A DNA stretch of 64,000 bases from an uncultured Salinimicrobium sp. (GCA_946887075.1 CAMPKA010000005.1:1-64000); one strand, 5' to 3'; numbered from the stretch's first letter, positions 18,597-28,073 are shown. The notes: generated by a model from the sequence alone, not told the origin. A program made the numbers and translations.

Positions 18597-19252
18597 TGGA
18601 GGTAAACCATTTGTCTTTGTTCCACCTGGTGAGGAAACCAAAAACCCAAACAGAGCGGACTCCCCTGCTTATCATGCTACATGGGTATGGGAGCAATGAA
18701 GCCGACTTGTTCTCCTTTGCCGACGAGCTGCCGGAGGAACTACTCATTCTTTCCCTTCGCGCACCGTACGCCCTTCCACCCTATGGTCATGCCTGGTATG
18801 AGATCAACTGGGATGGATCGGGAAAATTCAGCAATGATGAACAGGCAGTTGCCTCCCGGGAAAAGATCGCCGCGTTTATTGCCGAAGCTGTAACGGCCTA
18901 TCCTGTGGATGCGGACAATGTGACCCTGGTCGGATTCAGCCAGGGATGTATTCTGGCACTAGCCGTTGCCCTCTCCTACCCTCACCTGGTTCGGAATGTA
19001 ATTGGCCTAAGCGGTTATCTCAATCAGAACATTCTTAAGGATGGTTATGAGAAGGGAGATTTTTCCAGACTGGCCGTCTATGCTTCCCATGGCATATCCG
19101 ATCCGGTGATACCCGTGGAGTGGGCAAGGAAAACCAAACCAATCCTGGACGCTCTGGGAATCGTCAATTCTTATTCAGAATTTCCAGTCGGTCACGGAGT
19201 TTCTCCTCAAAACCTCTTCGAGCTTAAAAATTGGCTTACCCAGAGGCTCTAG
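18596..19252 (+). CDS. alpha/beta hydrolase, carboxylesterase/phospholipase family
   Basis: A 218-residue cytosolic serine hydrolase of the YpfH/carboxylesterase type (Abhydrolase_2). The oxyanion region is LHGYGSNEADL near residue 28, the nucleophile Ser is in VGFSQGC near 114, Asp in SDPVIPVEWA near 168, and the catalytic His in VGHGVSPQN near 201. Substrate is unknown (short acyl esters or lysophospholipids are typical). The 3-prime end overlaps the convergent gene by four bases. Confidence 0.85.
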   Translation: MEVNHLSLFHLVRKPKTQTERTPLLIMLHGYGSNEADLFSFADELPEELLILSLRAPYALPPYGHAWYEINWDGSGKFSNDEQAVASREKIAAFIAEAVTAYPVDADNVTLVGFSQGCILALAVALSYPHLVRNVIGLSGYLNQNILKDGYEKGDFSRLAVYASHGISDPVIPVEWARKTKPILDALGIVNSYSEFPVGHGVSPQNLFELKNWLTQRL

Positions 19253-19746
19253 TTCAGTGGGTATAGCAGCGCATTCTCGGTAGTGATCCTTACCTGCCCC
19301 TGCCCTTCCACCTCATAGGAAAGCAAAAGCTCACCCCAATATTTCCCATCTGAAAAACTGGCGATCGCCCATTTGTGGTTGAGCAACTTTACCTGATTTA
19401 CTCTGAAATAGCCCTCCATCCCTTCAAAAGGAATGAGGTCGTTGTCATCATCTACCCGATTTTTCTCGATGATCAGGCCTTCGATCTTCTGGCTCATCTC
19501 CGCCGGGTCAAGGCCCTGTGCTTCAAAATAAGACATAGCTTCTTCATTTCCCATCAGGGAGAAAATTCCTTCTGAGGGTACTGCCTGGGCAAGGGAGTCG
19601 CTTTTTGTCTGAGCCGCTTCCAGGTCTTCCCTGAGTTGAGCCACGTCCTGCTCACAGGACACCAGGGCGCGATGACCGGTGACATAGAAATAAAGCGCCA
19701 GGAGGGCTGCAAACAGGAAGAGGTATAACAGGATGCTTTTTCTCAT
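19249..19746 (-). CDS. membrane-anchored coiled-coil protein of unknown function
   Basis: A 165-residue protein with an N-terminal membrane anchor (residues 5-25), a short coiled coil (about 32-55, EQDVAQLREDLEAAQTKSD), and a globular part ending in a beta-rich region (VRITTENALLYPLN). I do not recognise a family. Its start overlaps the stop of the metallo-hydrolase gene by one base (19746), so they are one unit, and the pair may act in the same pathway. Confidence 0.6.
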   Translation of the reverse strand: MRKSILLYLFLFAALLALYFYVTGHRALVSCEQDVAQLREDLEAAQTKSDSLAQAVPSEGIFSLMGNEEAMSYFEAQGLDPAEMSQKIEGLIIEKNRVDDDNDLIPFEGMEGYFRVNQVKLLNHKWAIASFSDGKYWGELLLSYEVEGQGQVRITTENALLYPLN

Positions 19747-20507
19747 CAGAGTTCTATTTTGAGGTTGTCGTAAGCGAGAAATACGTTTTCCGGAAGGGTG
19801 GCCTGGACTTCTTCATGGAACCCGAGCCTGTGGCTGATGTGAGTGAGATAAGCTTTCTCCGGTCTTACCTGCTCAATAAATTGCAGCGCCTCTTCCAGAT
19901 TGAAGTGAGAATGGTGGGATTCATGTCTAAGGGCATTGATCACCAGAACTTCTGCACCTTTGATTTTTTCCGCTTCCTCATCTTCGATTGTCTTGGCATC
20001 GGTGATGTAGACGAAATTTCGGATTCGGAAGCCGAACACCTGCACCCTGTTGTGCATGACCTCTATGGGAACCACCGGAATACCGGCAGCCTCGAAAGGG
20101 AGGTTCTGGATCACATATTCCCTTACACTGGGGGCACCGGGATATTTATCATCAGTGGTAAAGATGTAGTCGAAGCGCCTCCTCAAGGAATTCATAACCC
20201 TGTGATGCGCATATATGGGAATGTCTCCCTGCCTGAAAAAATAGGGGCGGATATCGTCCAGGCCGACCGTATGATCACTGTGTTCATGGGTAAAAAGAAT
20301 GGCATCTACCCGCCGGACGTCATTGTTGAGCATCTGTTGCCGAAAATCGGGTCCACAGTCGATTACCAGTACCTTTTCGTCCACCTCTACCAGGGCGGAT
20401 ACCCGAAGCCTTTTATCCTTAAGATCCGGGCTGAGGCAAACGGGGTGATCACTTCCGATCACTGGAATTCCCTGAGAAGTACCGGTACCCAAAAAAGTGA
20501 TTTTCAA
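19746..20507 (-). CDS. MBL-fold metal-dependent hydrolase (PhnP-like)
   Basis: A 253-residue metallo-beta-lactamase-fold enzyme. The zinc motif is HEHSDH near residues 75-80, with further ligands in HRVMNSL, DAK (near 171), and the C-terminal THISHRLG. The opening FLGTGTSQGIPVIGS is typical of PhnP-like phosphodiesterases (phosphoribosyl cyclic phosphate) and related RNase Z-family enzymes. The real substrate is uncertain. A -7 box sits at 20525-20532. Confidence 0.82.
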   Translation of the reverse strand: MKITFLGTGTSQGIPVIGSDHPVCLSPDLKDKRLRVSALVEVDEKVLVIDCGPDFRQQMLNNDVRRVDAILFTHEHSDHTVGLDDIRPYFFRQGDIPIYAHHRVMNSLRRRFDYIFTTDDKYPGAPSVREYVIQNLPFEAAGIPVVPIEVMHNRVQVFGFRIRNFVYITDAKTIEDEEAEKIKGAEVLVINALRHESHHSHFNLEEALQFIEQVRPEKAYLTHISHRLGFHEEVQATLPENVFLAYDNLKIEL

Positions 20508-20524
20508 AGCGATTACTTTAAGGA

Positions 20525-20532
20525 CAAAACTA
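20525..20532 (-). promoter_or_regulatory. -7 promoter box of the MBL-fold hydrolase gene
   Basis: Minus strand TAGTTTTG is an exact TAnnTTTG match 18 bases before ATG 20507; no clear -33. Confidence 0.4.
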
Positions 20533-20542
20533 AGTATTATTT

Positions 20543-20572
20543 TTTGTTTGGCCCGCCATTTGCGTACCTTTG
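20543..20572 (+). promoter_or_regulatory. promoter of the conserved 486-residue protein gene
   Basis: -33 TTTG (20543-20546), 18-base spacer, exact -7 TACCTTTG (20565-20572). The transcript would start near 20576, about 33 bases before ATG 20609. Confidence 0.6.
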
Positions 20573-20608
20573 AAATGGTACAGAGATACTCTTTAAAAGG
20601 ATAAAATT

Positions 20609-22069
20609 ATGCCTATCACCATAATGGGGGACCGGGAATTCGAGAATGTTCCATCGATCAAAAGTAAAGCCCTCAGAATTAATCTTAATGAAAATATTTA
20701 TGGTACCTTCTCTGAAATAGGAGCCGGCCAGGAGACGGTTCGGAACTTCTTCCGGGCAGGGGGAGCATCAGGCACAATTGCCAAGGCGATGAGTGCCTAC
20801 GACAAGGATTTCAGTGACGCCATCTATGGGATTGAAGATGACCGGCGCTATGTCACTGAGGAGCGTCTTAAAAAGATGCTTACCCATGAGACCAATCTCA
20901 TCGAACAACGGATATCCAGAGAAAAACATCCGAATAAACTTTTCTTTACCTACGCCAATACGGTTGCCACCATTGATTTCGCCAAGAAGTACAAGGGGCA
21001 TGGCTGGGTTGGGATCAGGTATCAGGTGCATCCCGAGGAGGCATATAACGAAATCATTCTTCATGTCCGTTTTCATGAGAATGATGCCCGACTGCAGCAA
21101 AACACGCTAGGAATCCTGGGGGTGAATCTCATCTACGGGGCCTATTATAAATACGACAATCCAAAGAAACTTCTAAGGTACCTCTATGATCACATAGACA
21201 AGGATCAGATCGAGATCGATACCATCAACTTTTCCGGACCTCGCTTTGAGAAAGTTGATAACCGCCTGATGAGCCTCCAGCTCGTCAAGAATGGTATGAC
21301 TGAGGCGGTTATGTTCGCCCCGGATGGAAACAACGTTCTGCCCGCCAAGATCCTCTATAAAAAAAATATTCTGGCTCTCCGGGGAAGTTTTCGGCCGGTA
21401 ACCAAGGTCAACATGGATATGTACAAGCGTTCCATGGAACTTTTCCTCAAGGAAAACAGGGTATCAGAAGATAATACTGAAGTCATATTTGAAATCACGC
21501 TTTCTAACCTGCGGGCAGAGGGAGAGATCGATGAAAGGGATTTCATGGACCGGGCAGAGCTGTTATGTTCCCTGGGCCAGACTGTGATGATCTCGAATTT
21601 CCAGGAGTATTACAGGGTGGTGGAATACTTCTCGAGATACACCAAGGAACGAATGGGCCTTGCCATGGGAGTCAACAATCTCATCGATATCTTTGATGAA
21701 AAATATTACAGGCACCTGAGCGGAGGTATACTCGAGGCCTTCGGGAAACTGTTCTTCAAGGATCTGAAAGTTTATCTTTACCCGCTTAAGGACAAGGAGA
21801 CAGGGGATGTCGTTACAAGCGAGAACCTCAAAGTACATCCAAGAATGAAGGAACTTTACAAGTTCTTCAAATATAATGGAAAGGTGGTCGACATCAAGAA
21901 CTACGATCCTGAAATTCTGGATATATTCTCCAGAGAGGTTCTTCAGATGATTGCCGAAGGCAGAAGCGGCTGGGAGGAAATGCTACCGGAAAGGACCACG
22001 GAAATGATCAAGGAACACAATCTTTTCAGCTATCAGCGACAGAAAGAAGCTCAACGTAGTCTGAAATAG
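20609..22069 (+). CDS. conserved cytosolic protein of unknown function (486 residues)
   Basis: A large soluble protein without signal peptide or membrane segments. It begins MPITIMGDREFENVPSIKS and contains FFRAGGASGTIAKAMSAYD (about residues 48-66), repeated acidic/aromatic stretches, and a central beta-alpha pattern ending FSYQRQKEAQRSLK. I recall similar proteins in many bacteria under inconsistent names (TonB-dependent receptor, nicotinate-nucleotide adenylyltransferase); neither is supported here, since there is no barrel, plug, or adenylyltransferase HxGH motif. It has a good promoter of its own, divergent from the MBL-fold gene. Confidence 0.65.
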   Translation: MPITIMGDREFENVPSIKSKALRINLNENIYGTFSEIGAGQETVRNFFRAGGASGTIAKAMSAYDKDFSDAIYGIEDDRRYVTEERLKKMLTHETNLIEQRISREKHPNKLFFTYANTVATIDFAKKYKGHGWVGIRYQVHPEEAYNEIILHVRFHENDARLQQNTLGILGVNLIYGAYYKYDNPKKLLRYLYDHIDKDQIEIDTINFSGPRFEKVDNRLMSLQLVKNGMTEAVMFAPDGNNVLPAKILYKKNILALRGSFRPVTKVNMDMYKRSMELFLKENRVSEDNTEVIFEITLSNLRAEGEIDERDFMDRAELLCSLGQTVMISNFQEYYRVVEYFSRYTKERMGLAMGVNNLIDIFDEKYYRHLSGGILEAFGKLFFKDLKVYLYPLKDKETGDVVTSENLKVHPRMKELYKFFKYNGKVVDIKNYDPEILDIFSREVLQMIAEGRSGWEEMLPERTTEMIKEHNLFSYQRQKEAQRSLK

Positions 22070-22225
22070 CGGTTTTCCATGTCTTCAGGAATAGGAAAAA
22101 GCTGTGGGTGGTGGCAGTTTTTTCTTTAAAATTGTCCAAAATTCCCGAGCATCTTCTTATTTTTTGGTTAAACCGATTGGCAATACGGAGGCTTTAGGCG
22201 AAGTTTGAGGACAAAAAAATTCGAA

Positions 22226-23035
22226 ATGCAGACGAAATTTCTTACCCTTGCCCTCCTTCTACTAGTTTCTTTTTCTACTTATTCCCAGGATCGGGAGGAA
22301 TCCCCATATAAGACCGACTGGTTGGTTGACGGGGCAGTACTGGCCGGAACGCTTGGTTTAAACGCCGCCGGATTTATGATGATTCAGGACAAGGAACCTC
22401 TTACTATTGAGGAGGTGGAAAGTCTTGATGAGGATCATGTGCCGGCTGTGGACCGGTGGGTGGCGGGTTACTATGACACCGGAGCTGATGATTTGAGCTA
22501 TTACCCCTTTTATGGTTCCTTCGCCGTTCCTTTCCTGATGATGCTTACCGATGATATGGATTCCCATTTTGGACAGCTTTCCGTATTGTACATCGAATCC
22601 ATGGCGGTAACGGGTGCCCTCTATACCCTGTCAGCCGGTACCATAGATCGTATCAGACCTTTATCCTACAATGAAGATGTCCCTATGGAACTTCGCAGAG
22701 AAGCTGGTGCCACGCGTTCTTTCTTCGGAGGGCATACTGCAGCAACGGCATCTGCCACTTTCTTTGCAGCCAAGGTTTATAATGATTTTTATCCCGATTC
22801 CCCTGCCCGACACTATATCTGGGCTGCCGCGGCGATTATTCCGGCCTGGGTAGGATACCTCAGGACGATTGCCGGAAAACATTTCCTTACCGATAACATC
22901 CTGGGATATGCAGTTGGTGCAGCGGCCGGAATTTTGATCCCCGAACTGCATAAAAAAGAGGACCAGCAGCTTTCCGTAATTCCAACCTTAGGCGCAGAAT
23001 ACAAGGGGATCGGGCTTTTTTACGAGTTCAATTAG
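22226..23035 (+). CDS. PAP2-family phosphatase
   Basis: A 269-residue exported or outer-membrane phosphatidic acid phosphatase-type protein. Signal peptide MQTKFLTLALLLLVSFSTYSQ; phosphatase motifs IDRIRPLSY (near 146), FFGGHTAATA (near 170), and RTIAGKHFLTD (near 215). These residues form the acid-phosphatase/PAP2 active site that removes phosphate from lipids such as phosphatidate or undecaprenyl pyrophosphate. The frame opens at TTG 22205, but ATG 22226 fits the signal peptide. It is followed 52 bases later by the S10 peptidase gene. Confidence 0.85.
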   Translation: MQTKFLTLALLLLVSFSTYSQDREESPYKTDWLVDGAVLAGTLGLNAAGFMMIQDKEPLTIEEVESLDEDHVPAVDRWVAGYYDTGADDLSYYPFYGSFAVPFLMMLTDDMDSHFGQLSVLYIESMAVTGALYTLSAGTIDRIRPLSYNEDVPMELRREAGATRSFFGGHTAATASATFFAAKVYNDFYPDSPARHYIWAAAAIIPAWVGYLRTIAGKHFLTDNILGYAVGAAAGILIPELHKKEDQQLSVIPTLGAEYKGIGLFYEFN

Positions 23036-23087
23036 CGGACTGATTGACAATATTTTTCTATTTTAGGCTTCACAAAAGAAACCTAAA

Positions 23088-24581
23088 ATGAAAAACCTAT
23101 ACTCCCTTGTTCTCCTGGTTCTGATCTTTTCCGGTTCCCGGGCCCAGGAAATTTCAATACCCGTCGATACTACTGTTGTCACCAATCATTCGGTAAACAT
23201 AATGGGTGACAGGGTCGATTACACGGCAACTACAGGAATGCAGCCGGTTTGGAATGAGGATGGAGCACCGATCGCCAGTCTGTTCTATACGTTCTATGAA
23301 CGCAAAGGAGTAGAAGATAAAAAGAACCGGCCACTGCTGATTTCCTTCAATGGCGGCCCCGGATCAGCTTCGGTCTGGATGCACATCGCCTATACCGGCC
23401 CGCGGGTTCTTGAAATAGATGACGAAGGATTTCCCCTGCAACCCTACGGGATCAAGCAGAATCCCTTTTCTGTTCTGGATGTTGCAGATATCGTTTACGT
23501 GAACCCGGTCAATACGGGATACTCCAGGATCATTGAGCCGGAGGACTCCGACAAGAAAAGGGATCGTGAGCAGTTTTTCGGGGTAAACCAGGATATCAGC
23601 TATCTCGCAGACTGGATCAATACTTTTGTATATCGCAATAACCGCTGGCTTTCCCCGAAATATCTGATCGGTGAAAGTTACGGAACTACAAGGGTTTCAG
23701 GGCTTGCACTTGAACTTCAGAATGAACAGTGGATGTATCTCAACGGGGTGATTCTGGTCTCCCCTACCGAGATCGGAATCGACCGGGAAGGTCCGGTTTC
23801 TGTCGCCAACAGGCTCCCATATTTTGCTGCTGCCGCTTGGTATCATGAGGCGCTTCCACCGGATCTACAGGAAATGGAGCTTGAACCACTTCTGCTCGAG
23901 GTGGAAGATTATGCAGTTAACGAACTATTGCCAGCCCTTGTAAAAGGAGGATTCCTGGAAGAAGGCAGGCGGCAGGAAGTCGCTGCACAAATGGCAAGAT
24001 ATTCCGGCCTTTCTAAGGAGACGATCCTGCAGCACAATCTTGAAGTACCCGTCCGGTTTTTCTGGAAAGATCTATTGCGGGATTCTTCAGGGGCGACTGT
24101 AGGAAGACTTGATTCCCGATATCTTGGGTTTGACAGGAAAATTGCCGGAGATTCCCCGGATTACAATGCTGAACTTACCTCCTGGTTGCATTCCTTCACT
24201 CCGGCCATCAATCATTACCTGAAAAATGAACTGAATTTCGTGACCGACATGAAATATTATATGTTTGGTCCTGTTCATCCGTGGGATCGGACGGGGAACA
24301 ACACTGGTGAAAATCTCAGACAAGCTATGGCCCAGAATCCGAACCTTGACGTGCTCATCCAAAGTGGGTACTTTGATGGAGCCACGACTTATTTTGATGC
24401 CAAGTACACGATGTGGCAGCTTGATCCCAGCGGCAGGTTCCGGGACAGGATTAATTTCGAAGCATATCCAAGTGGTCATATGATGTACCTGCGGCGTGAC
24501 GATTTGAAAAAGGCGAATGATGATTTGAGGTCTTTTATCCTCAACACGCTGCCCAAAGAAGGGGAACCCGCTAAATACTGA
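23088..24581 (+). CDS. S10 family serine carboxypeptidase-like peptidase
   Basis: A 497-residue secreted protein. Signal peptide to about residue 19. Serine carboxypeptidase motifs: NGGPGSASVW (near 87), nucleophile Ser in GESYGTTR (near 200), Asp in IQSGYFDGATT (near 430), and His in PSGHMMYLRR (near 465). Such enzymes remove C-terminal residues, usually at acid pH, in the periplasm or outside. Substrate unknown. Confidence 0.9.
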   Translation: MKNLYSLVLLVLIFSGSRAQEISIPVDTTVVTNHSVNIMGDRVDYTATTGMQPVWNEDGAPIASLFYTFYERKGVEDKKNRPLLISFNGGPGSASVWMHIAYTGPRVLEIDDEGFPLQPYGIKQNPFSVLDVADIVYVNPVNTGYSRIIEPEDSDKKRDREQFFGVNQDISYLADWINTFVYRNNRWLSPKYLIGESYGTTRVSGLALELQNEQWMYLNGVILVSPTEIGIDREGPVSVANRLPYFAAAAWYHEALPPDLQEMELEPLLLEVEDYAVNELLPALVKGGFLEEGRRQEVAAQMARYSGLSKETILQHNLEVPVRFFWKDLLRDSSGATVGRLDSRYLGFDRKIAGDSPDYNAELTSWLHSFTPAINHYLKNELNFVTDMKYYMFGPVHPWDRTGNNTGENLRQAMAQNPNLDVLIQSGYFDGATTYFDAKYTMWQLDPSGRFRDRINFEAYPSGHMMYLRRDDLKKANDDLRSFILNTLPKEGEPAKY

Positions 24582-24677
24582 TTGCCAGAAATTGTACCCT
24601 CCCGTGCATTTAGCCGGGGATGTAGCACCTTTTATAGAAAAGTAGGCCATTGTCATAGATTGCGGCTGAAAACCTGG

Positions 24678-24685
24678 TACATTTG
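24678..24685 (+). promoter_or_regulatory. -7 promoter box before the small helical protein gene
   Basis: TACATTTG, an exact TAnnTTTG match, 21 bases before ATG 24707. TTG at 24650-24652 is too far for a good -33. Confidence 0.35.
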
Positions 24686-24706
24686 GTTTGCCCTTGATCT
24701 AATCTA

Positions 24707-25015
24707 ATGTACTTCACCTGTCTTTGTATGGATTGTAACCGTACGGACATGGACATTGATATTGTCAAGACATTACCCGCCGAAAAGGCGAACCTGATAT
24801 TTCAGGTGAAAGCGATGGTAGGGGATCTTTACCAGAAAAAAGACTTCCATTCCTTTAGCCTTATCACCCTGGAACTTTCCAGGCGCTTTACTTCCCGATA
24901 TAATAAATATCTTGAGGAACGGTCTCCTGAAGCTCTGAAGGAGCTCTGTCTGCTGGCCGAAAAGCTCGAGAAACGGATCAGCAGTGAAGATCCGGAGATA
25001 GGATTCCTTACCTAA
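24707..25015 (+). CDS. small hypothetical protein, mainly helical
   Basis: A 102-residue protein without recognised domain. The N-terminus has three Cys (MYFTCLCMDC) that may or may not be translated, since in-frame ATGs at 24728 and 24749 are also possible starts. The rest is amphipathic helix (KANLIFQVKAMVGDLYQKKDF). An exact -7 box precedes it. The 3-prime end overlaps the convergent HAD phosphatase gene by eight bases. Confidence 0.45.
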   Translation: MYFTCLCMDCNRTDMDIDIVKTLPAEKANLIFQVKAMVGDLYQKKDFHSFSLITLELSRRFTSRYNKYLEERSPEALKELCLLAEKLEKRISSEDPEIGFLT

Positions 25016-25832
25016 CTTTTTCGCTTTTCAGAAGTTCTCTCAGAATAATTTCCACGCCATCGTCATCATTGCTCGCTGTGTGAAAAGCTGCTGCTGCCTT
25101 GACCTCCTCATGTGCATTGGCGACTGCATAACTGATTCCAGATTGGGCAAATAATTCTACGTCATTGAGATAATCTCCGAAGGACATCGTCTCCTCTTTT
25201 TTAATGTTATAGAGCTCCTGCACCCTTTTTACTGCATTTCCTTTCTGGGCGCTTTTTGCCGTGAAATCCACCCAAATCTTTCCTGCGAGCTTCACCTGTG
25301 CCTCTTTTTTAAAATGGGAGACAAAGGGTAGCGAATTTTCCTCTGCTCCTGAAAGATCACAAATAGTGACTTTCAAAAAAACATCATCTTTCACCTCCAG
25401 GAGATCATCAACGACCTCATATTTTTCGTAGTGGTTGAGAAAAGGTTCCATAAATTCCGGATCGGTATTCTCGATGTACGCCTGCTTCCTTCCACAAAGA
25501 ACCAGATGCTTTTCTCCTTTGAGACCCTTGACTTCCCTGATGATCCTATGGACAAAATCTCCTTCCATGGGTACCAGAAGCTTCTCCTCCCCTTGCTCCA
25601 CTACAATCGCCCCATTCTCCGCTATGAAAATCAGATCCTCCTTTACCGGCTCCATCCGTTCCACCAGGCTGTAGTATTGTCTACCACTTGCCACCGCAAA
25701 TCGGATCCCCCTGGTCTTGAGTTTTCTTACAAGGTCAAAGAAATCTGGACTCACTTCGTGGTCGCTGTTGAGCAGTGTTCCGTCCATGTCACTGACGATC
25801 AGTTTTATATTGGAAAAATCAGGATTTTTCAT
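25008..25832 (-). CDS. Cof-type HAD-superfamily phosphatase
   Basis: A 274-residue cytosolic HAD phosphatase, type IIB cap. Nucleophile motif DMDGTLLNSD (residues 15-24), Ser/Thr motif ASGRQYYS near 49, Lys near 200, and the Asp pair in FGDYLNDVELF near 218. Members dephosphorylate sugar phosphates, PLP or FMN precursors; specificity cannot be read from the sequence. Confidence 0.88.
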   Translation of the reverse strand: MKNPDFSNIKLIVSDMDGTLLNSDHEVSPDFFDLVRKLKTRGIRFAVASGRQYYSLVERMEPVKEDLIFIAENGAIVVEQGEEKLLVPMEGDFVHRIIREVKGLKGEKHLVLCGRKQAYIENTDPEFMEPFLNHYEKYEVVDDLLEVKDDVFLKVTICDLSGAEENSLPFVSHFKKEAQVKLAGKIWVDFTAKSAQKGNAVKRVQELYNIKKEETMSFGDYLNDVELFAQSGISYAVANAHEEVKAAAAFHTASNDDDGVEIILRELLKSEKVR

Positions 25833-25987
25833 ACAGATTGGTCATTTTGGGTGAACGCGAATTTACCCAAAAGCGGTAAAAATTTCCCGGTGAGGATTTT
25901 AATTAACACTTTAATAATATCATCGCCTGATGAGGTATCCCGGTACAGAAATAGAATTGTCTTATCTTCATTGTAGCATTACATTCC

Positions 25988-26704
25988 ATGGCTGAAATAA
26001 GAATAGGAACAAGCGGATATCAATATAAACACTGGAAGGGAGATTTCTATCCTGATGATCTCCCCATCAGTGGCTGGTTTGACCATTACGTCAAATTCTT
26101 CGACACCGTGGAAATTAACAATACCTTCTACAGGATGGCAGATGCCGACACATTTGACCAGTGGAGAAAGGCCGCTCCGAAAGATTTCCTTTACGCGATT
26201 AAATACAGCCGGTTCGGAACTCATCTAAAGAAACTGAAGGAACCTGAGGGGCATGTTAATTACTTTCTGGACCGGGTTCTTCACCTCAAGGAAGCCCTGG
26301 GGCCGGTTTTGGTACAGCTCCCCCCGAAATGGAAGCCTGATCTTGAACGTTTGGATGCCTTCCTTACAGAAGCCCCTAGGGAATTGAGGTGGGCTATTGA
26401 GGTAAGGGAAAAGCAATGGCTTGGGGATGATCTATACGCCCTCCTTCAGCGCCATCAGGCTGCCCTGGTGGTCCATGATATGATTCCCAATCATGCCATG
26501 GAACTGACCACCACCTGGACCTATTTCCGGTTTCATGGCCAGAATTACTCCGGAGATTATTCGGACAAGCAGCTGGAGGAGATTGCTGCCAACATTCGAG
26601 AGATTCATGAAAAAGGTTGTGATGTTTATGTCTACTTCAATAATGATCTCGGGGGATATGCACCACGAAATGCCCTTAGCCTGAAAGAGAAATTGGGACA
26701 CTGA
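25988..26704 (+). CDS. DUF72 family protein
   Basis: A 238-residue TIM-barrel-like protein of the DUF72 (YecE) family: opening IRIGTSGYQYKHWKGDFYP, FYRMADADTFDQW near 48, RHQAALVVHDM near 156, and YVYFNNDLGGYAPRNA near the C-terminus. Function is unknown. ATG 25988 begins directly at the conserved N-terminus. It is followed by the phospholipase D-like gene after 79 bases. Confidence 0.85.
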   Translation: MAEIRIGTSGYQYKHWKGDFYPDDLPISGWFDHYVKFFDTVEINNTFYRMADADTFDQWRKAAPKDFLYAIKYSRFGTHLKKLKEPEGHVNYFLDRVLHLKEALGPVLVQLPPKWKPDLERLDAFLTEAPRELRWAIEVREKQWLGDDLYALLQRHQAALVVHDMIPNHAMELTTTWTYFRFHGQNYSGDYSDKQLEEIAANIREIHEKGCDVYVYFNNDLGGYAPRNALSLKEKLGH

Positions 26705-26783
26705 TTATGCCAAGGAGAAGTCACATTTGGCGTTTTCTTTTTACAAATTTGCTATCTTCAAGGGTAGAACAGAAACTGTCAAG

Positions 26784-28073
26784 ATGAAAGAATCTTTTAG
26801 GAATGATCCTCCTGAATATCCGGGGAACTATACGCAGCTCATTGTCGATGGGCCTCAGATCAGGGAAACCTTACTAAGGGAAATCAACCGTGCCCAGCAT
26901 TTTATTCATTTTCAGGTAATGCTCTTCTACAGTGACGAGGCCGGAATGGAGATTGCCTCCGCTCTGGCCAAAAGAGCCCGGGAAGGAATAACGGTCAGGG
27001 TGATGAGCGATTCCCCAATGAGCAGAATTGTCCGTTTCATAGAAAAAACGAGATCATCAGCTGGCTCTTCCTTTGAAGAACTCCAGGAAATATTTGCCGC
27101 CTCCGGGGTGAAATACCTGTCGTCAGACGATGAATCCTACTATATCTGGCATTGGAAAGAGAAACGTAAAAAATTGCAGAATAAAGGGGTGCCCGAAGAA
27201 TTCCTGAAGATGCAGGACAAGGTTCAGGATGGGATTTTCTTCAATATCAATGTCTTTGACCACAGAAAGCTGATGGTATTTGATGGAGAGACTTCCATCG
27301 TGATGGGGGCAAATATTGGGAATAAATATCTATACCGGGTTGACGAGTCGGAAAATCCCAATCCCAATCCCCACAATTGGCACGACGGAGGGATCCTGAT
27401 CAAAGGGGCCTTCTCTACAGAACTGAACAAGCATTTCGCATCAAAATGGATGGTGCGTGACGGGGATCTCTTCGATTATACCGAACATTACAGAAAAAAA
27501 GCGCAATATGGGGAAGATCGAATGAGCGTTTTTGAATTTTTCCCCGGTATGGACTCCAATCAGATCCGGGATCTGTATTTACATAAAATGCGAACCTGCC
27601 AGGGAAGATTTATCATCCAGAACCCCTATGTCAATGATGAGGAGGTCTGGAACACGCTTGCCGCCCTGCCAGATGAACAGGCTAAAAAGATTATTTTGAT
27701 CAACCCCTATACCTCCGATGGAAATGATTATCCTCAGAACAGGAGCGCCATTCAGTGCAATATGTGGAAACCTTTTCAAAAAGGCACCTCTCTATATGAT
27801 TTCAATAGAAGAATGACGCACTGGAAAATCGCACTTGATGAAGCTGCAGATGAAGTCTTTGTCGGGTCCTATAATCTCAATCATCGCAGTGCCTACCATG
27901 ATTTTGAGCTCAATGTTCTGGTAAAAAGCGCGCCTTTATCAAAACAGGTTTTGGCGATGCTTCAAAAAGACATTGCGCAGTCGGTAAAGATCACTGATCA
28001 GGATGAATTCTTCGAAAATCCGAATCTTCATCCATCCTGTCTTTTATTGAAGGCGACGGAATACTTTGAGTAG
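26784..28073 (+). CDS. phospholipase D-like / cardiolipin synthase-type protein
   Basis: A 429-residue protein with two phospholipase D-type catalytic motifs: HRKLMVFD (first HKD, complete, near 158) and HWKIALDE near 353, where the Asp is displaced by one residue and Glu occupies the usual site. Downstream VFVGSYNLNHRSAYHDFE is typical of the family. There are no membrane segments, unlike E. coli ClsA, so it may act on lipid or nucleic acid as a peripheral enzyme. The frame opens at 26727, but ATG 26784 has the better context. Confidence 0.8.
   Translation: MKESFRNDPPEYPGNYTQLIVDGPQIRETLLREINRAQHFIHFQVMLFYSDEAGMEIASALAKRAREGITVRVMSDSPMSRIVRFIEKTRSSAGSSFEELQEIFAASGVKYLSSDDESYYIWHWKEKRKKLQNKGVPEEFLKMQDKVQDGIFFNINVFDHRKLMVFDGETSIVMGANIGNKYLYRVDESENPNPNPHNWHDGGILIKGAFSTELNKHFASKWMVRDGDLFDYTEHYRKKAQYGEDRMSVFEFFPGMDSNQIRDLYLHKMRTCQGRFIIQNPYVNDEEVWNTLAALPDEQAKKIILINPYTSDGNDYPQNRSAIQCNMWKPFQKGTSLYDFNRRMTHWKIALDEAADEVFVGSYNLNHRSAYHDFELNVLVKSAPLSKQVLAMLQKDIAQSVKITDQDEFFENPNLHPSCLLLKATEYFE

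Noticed and set aside
19815..20573. 252-codon open frame on the plus strand opposite the MBL-fold gene
   Set aside because: The minus strand has the zinc motif HEHSDH and a promoter box; the plus-strand product has no known features.
20609..22069. TonB-dependent receptor or nicotinate-nucleotide adenylyltransferase as name for the 486-residue protein
   Set aside because: No signal peptide, plug or barrel, and no HxGH nucleotide motif.
22095..22130. Terminator-like hairpin with T-run after the 486-residue protein gene
   Set aside because: Only a three-base G-C core with a bulged base; too weak to call.
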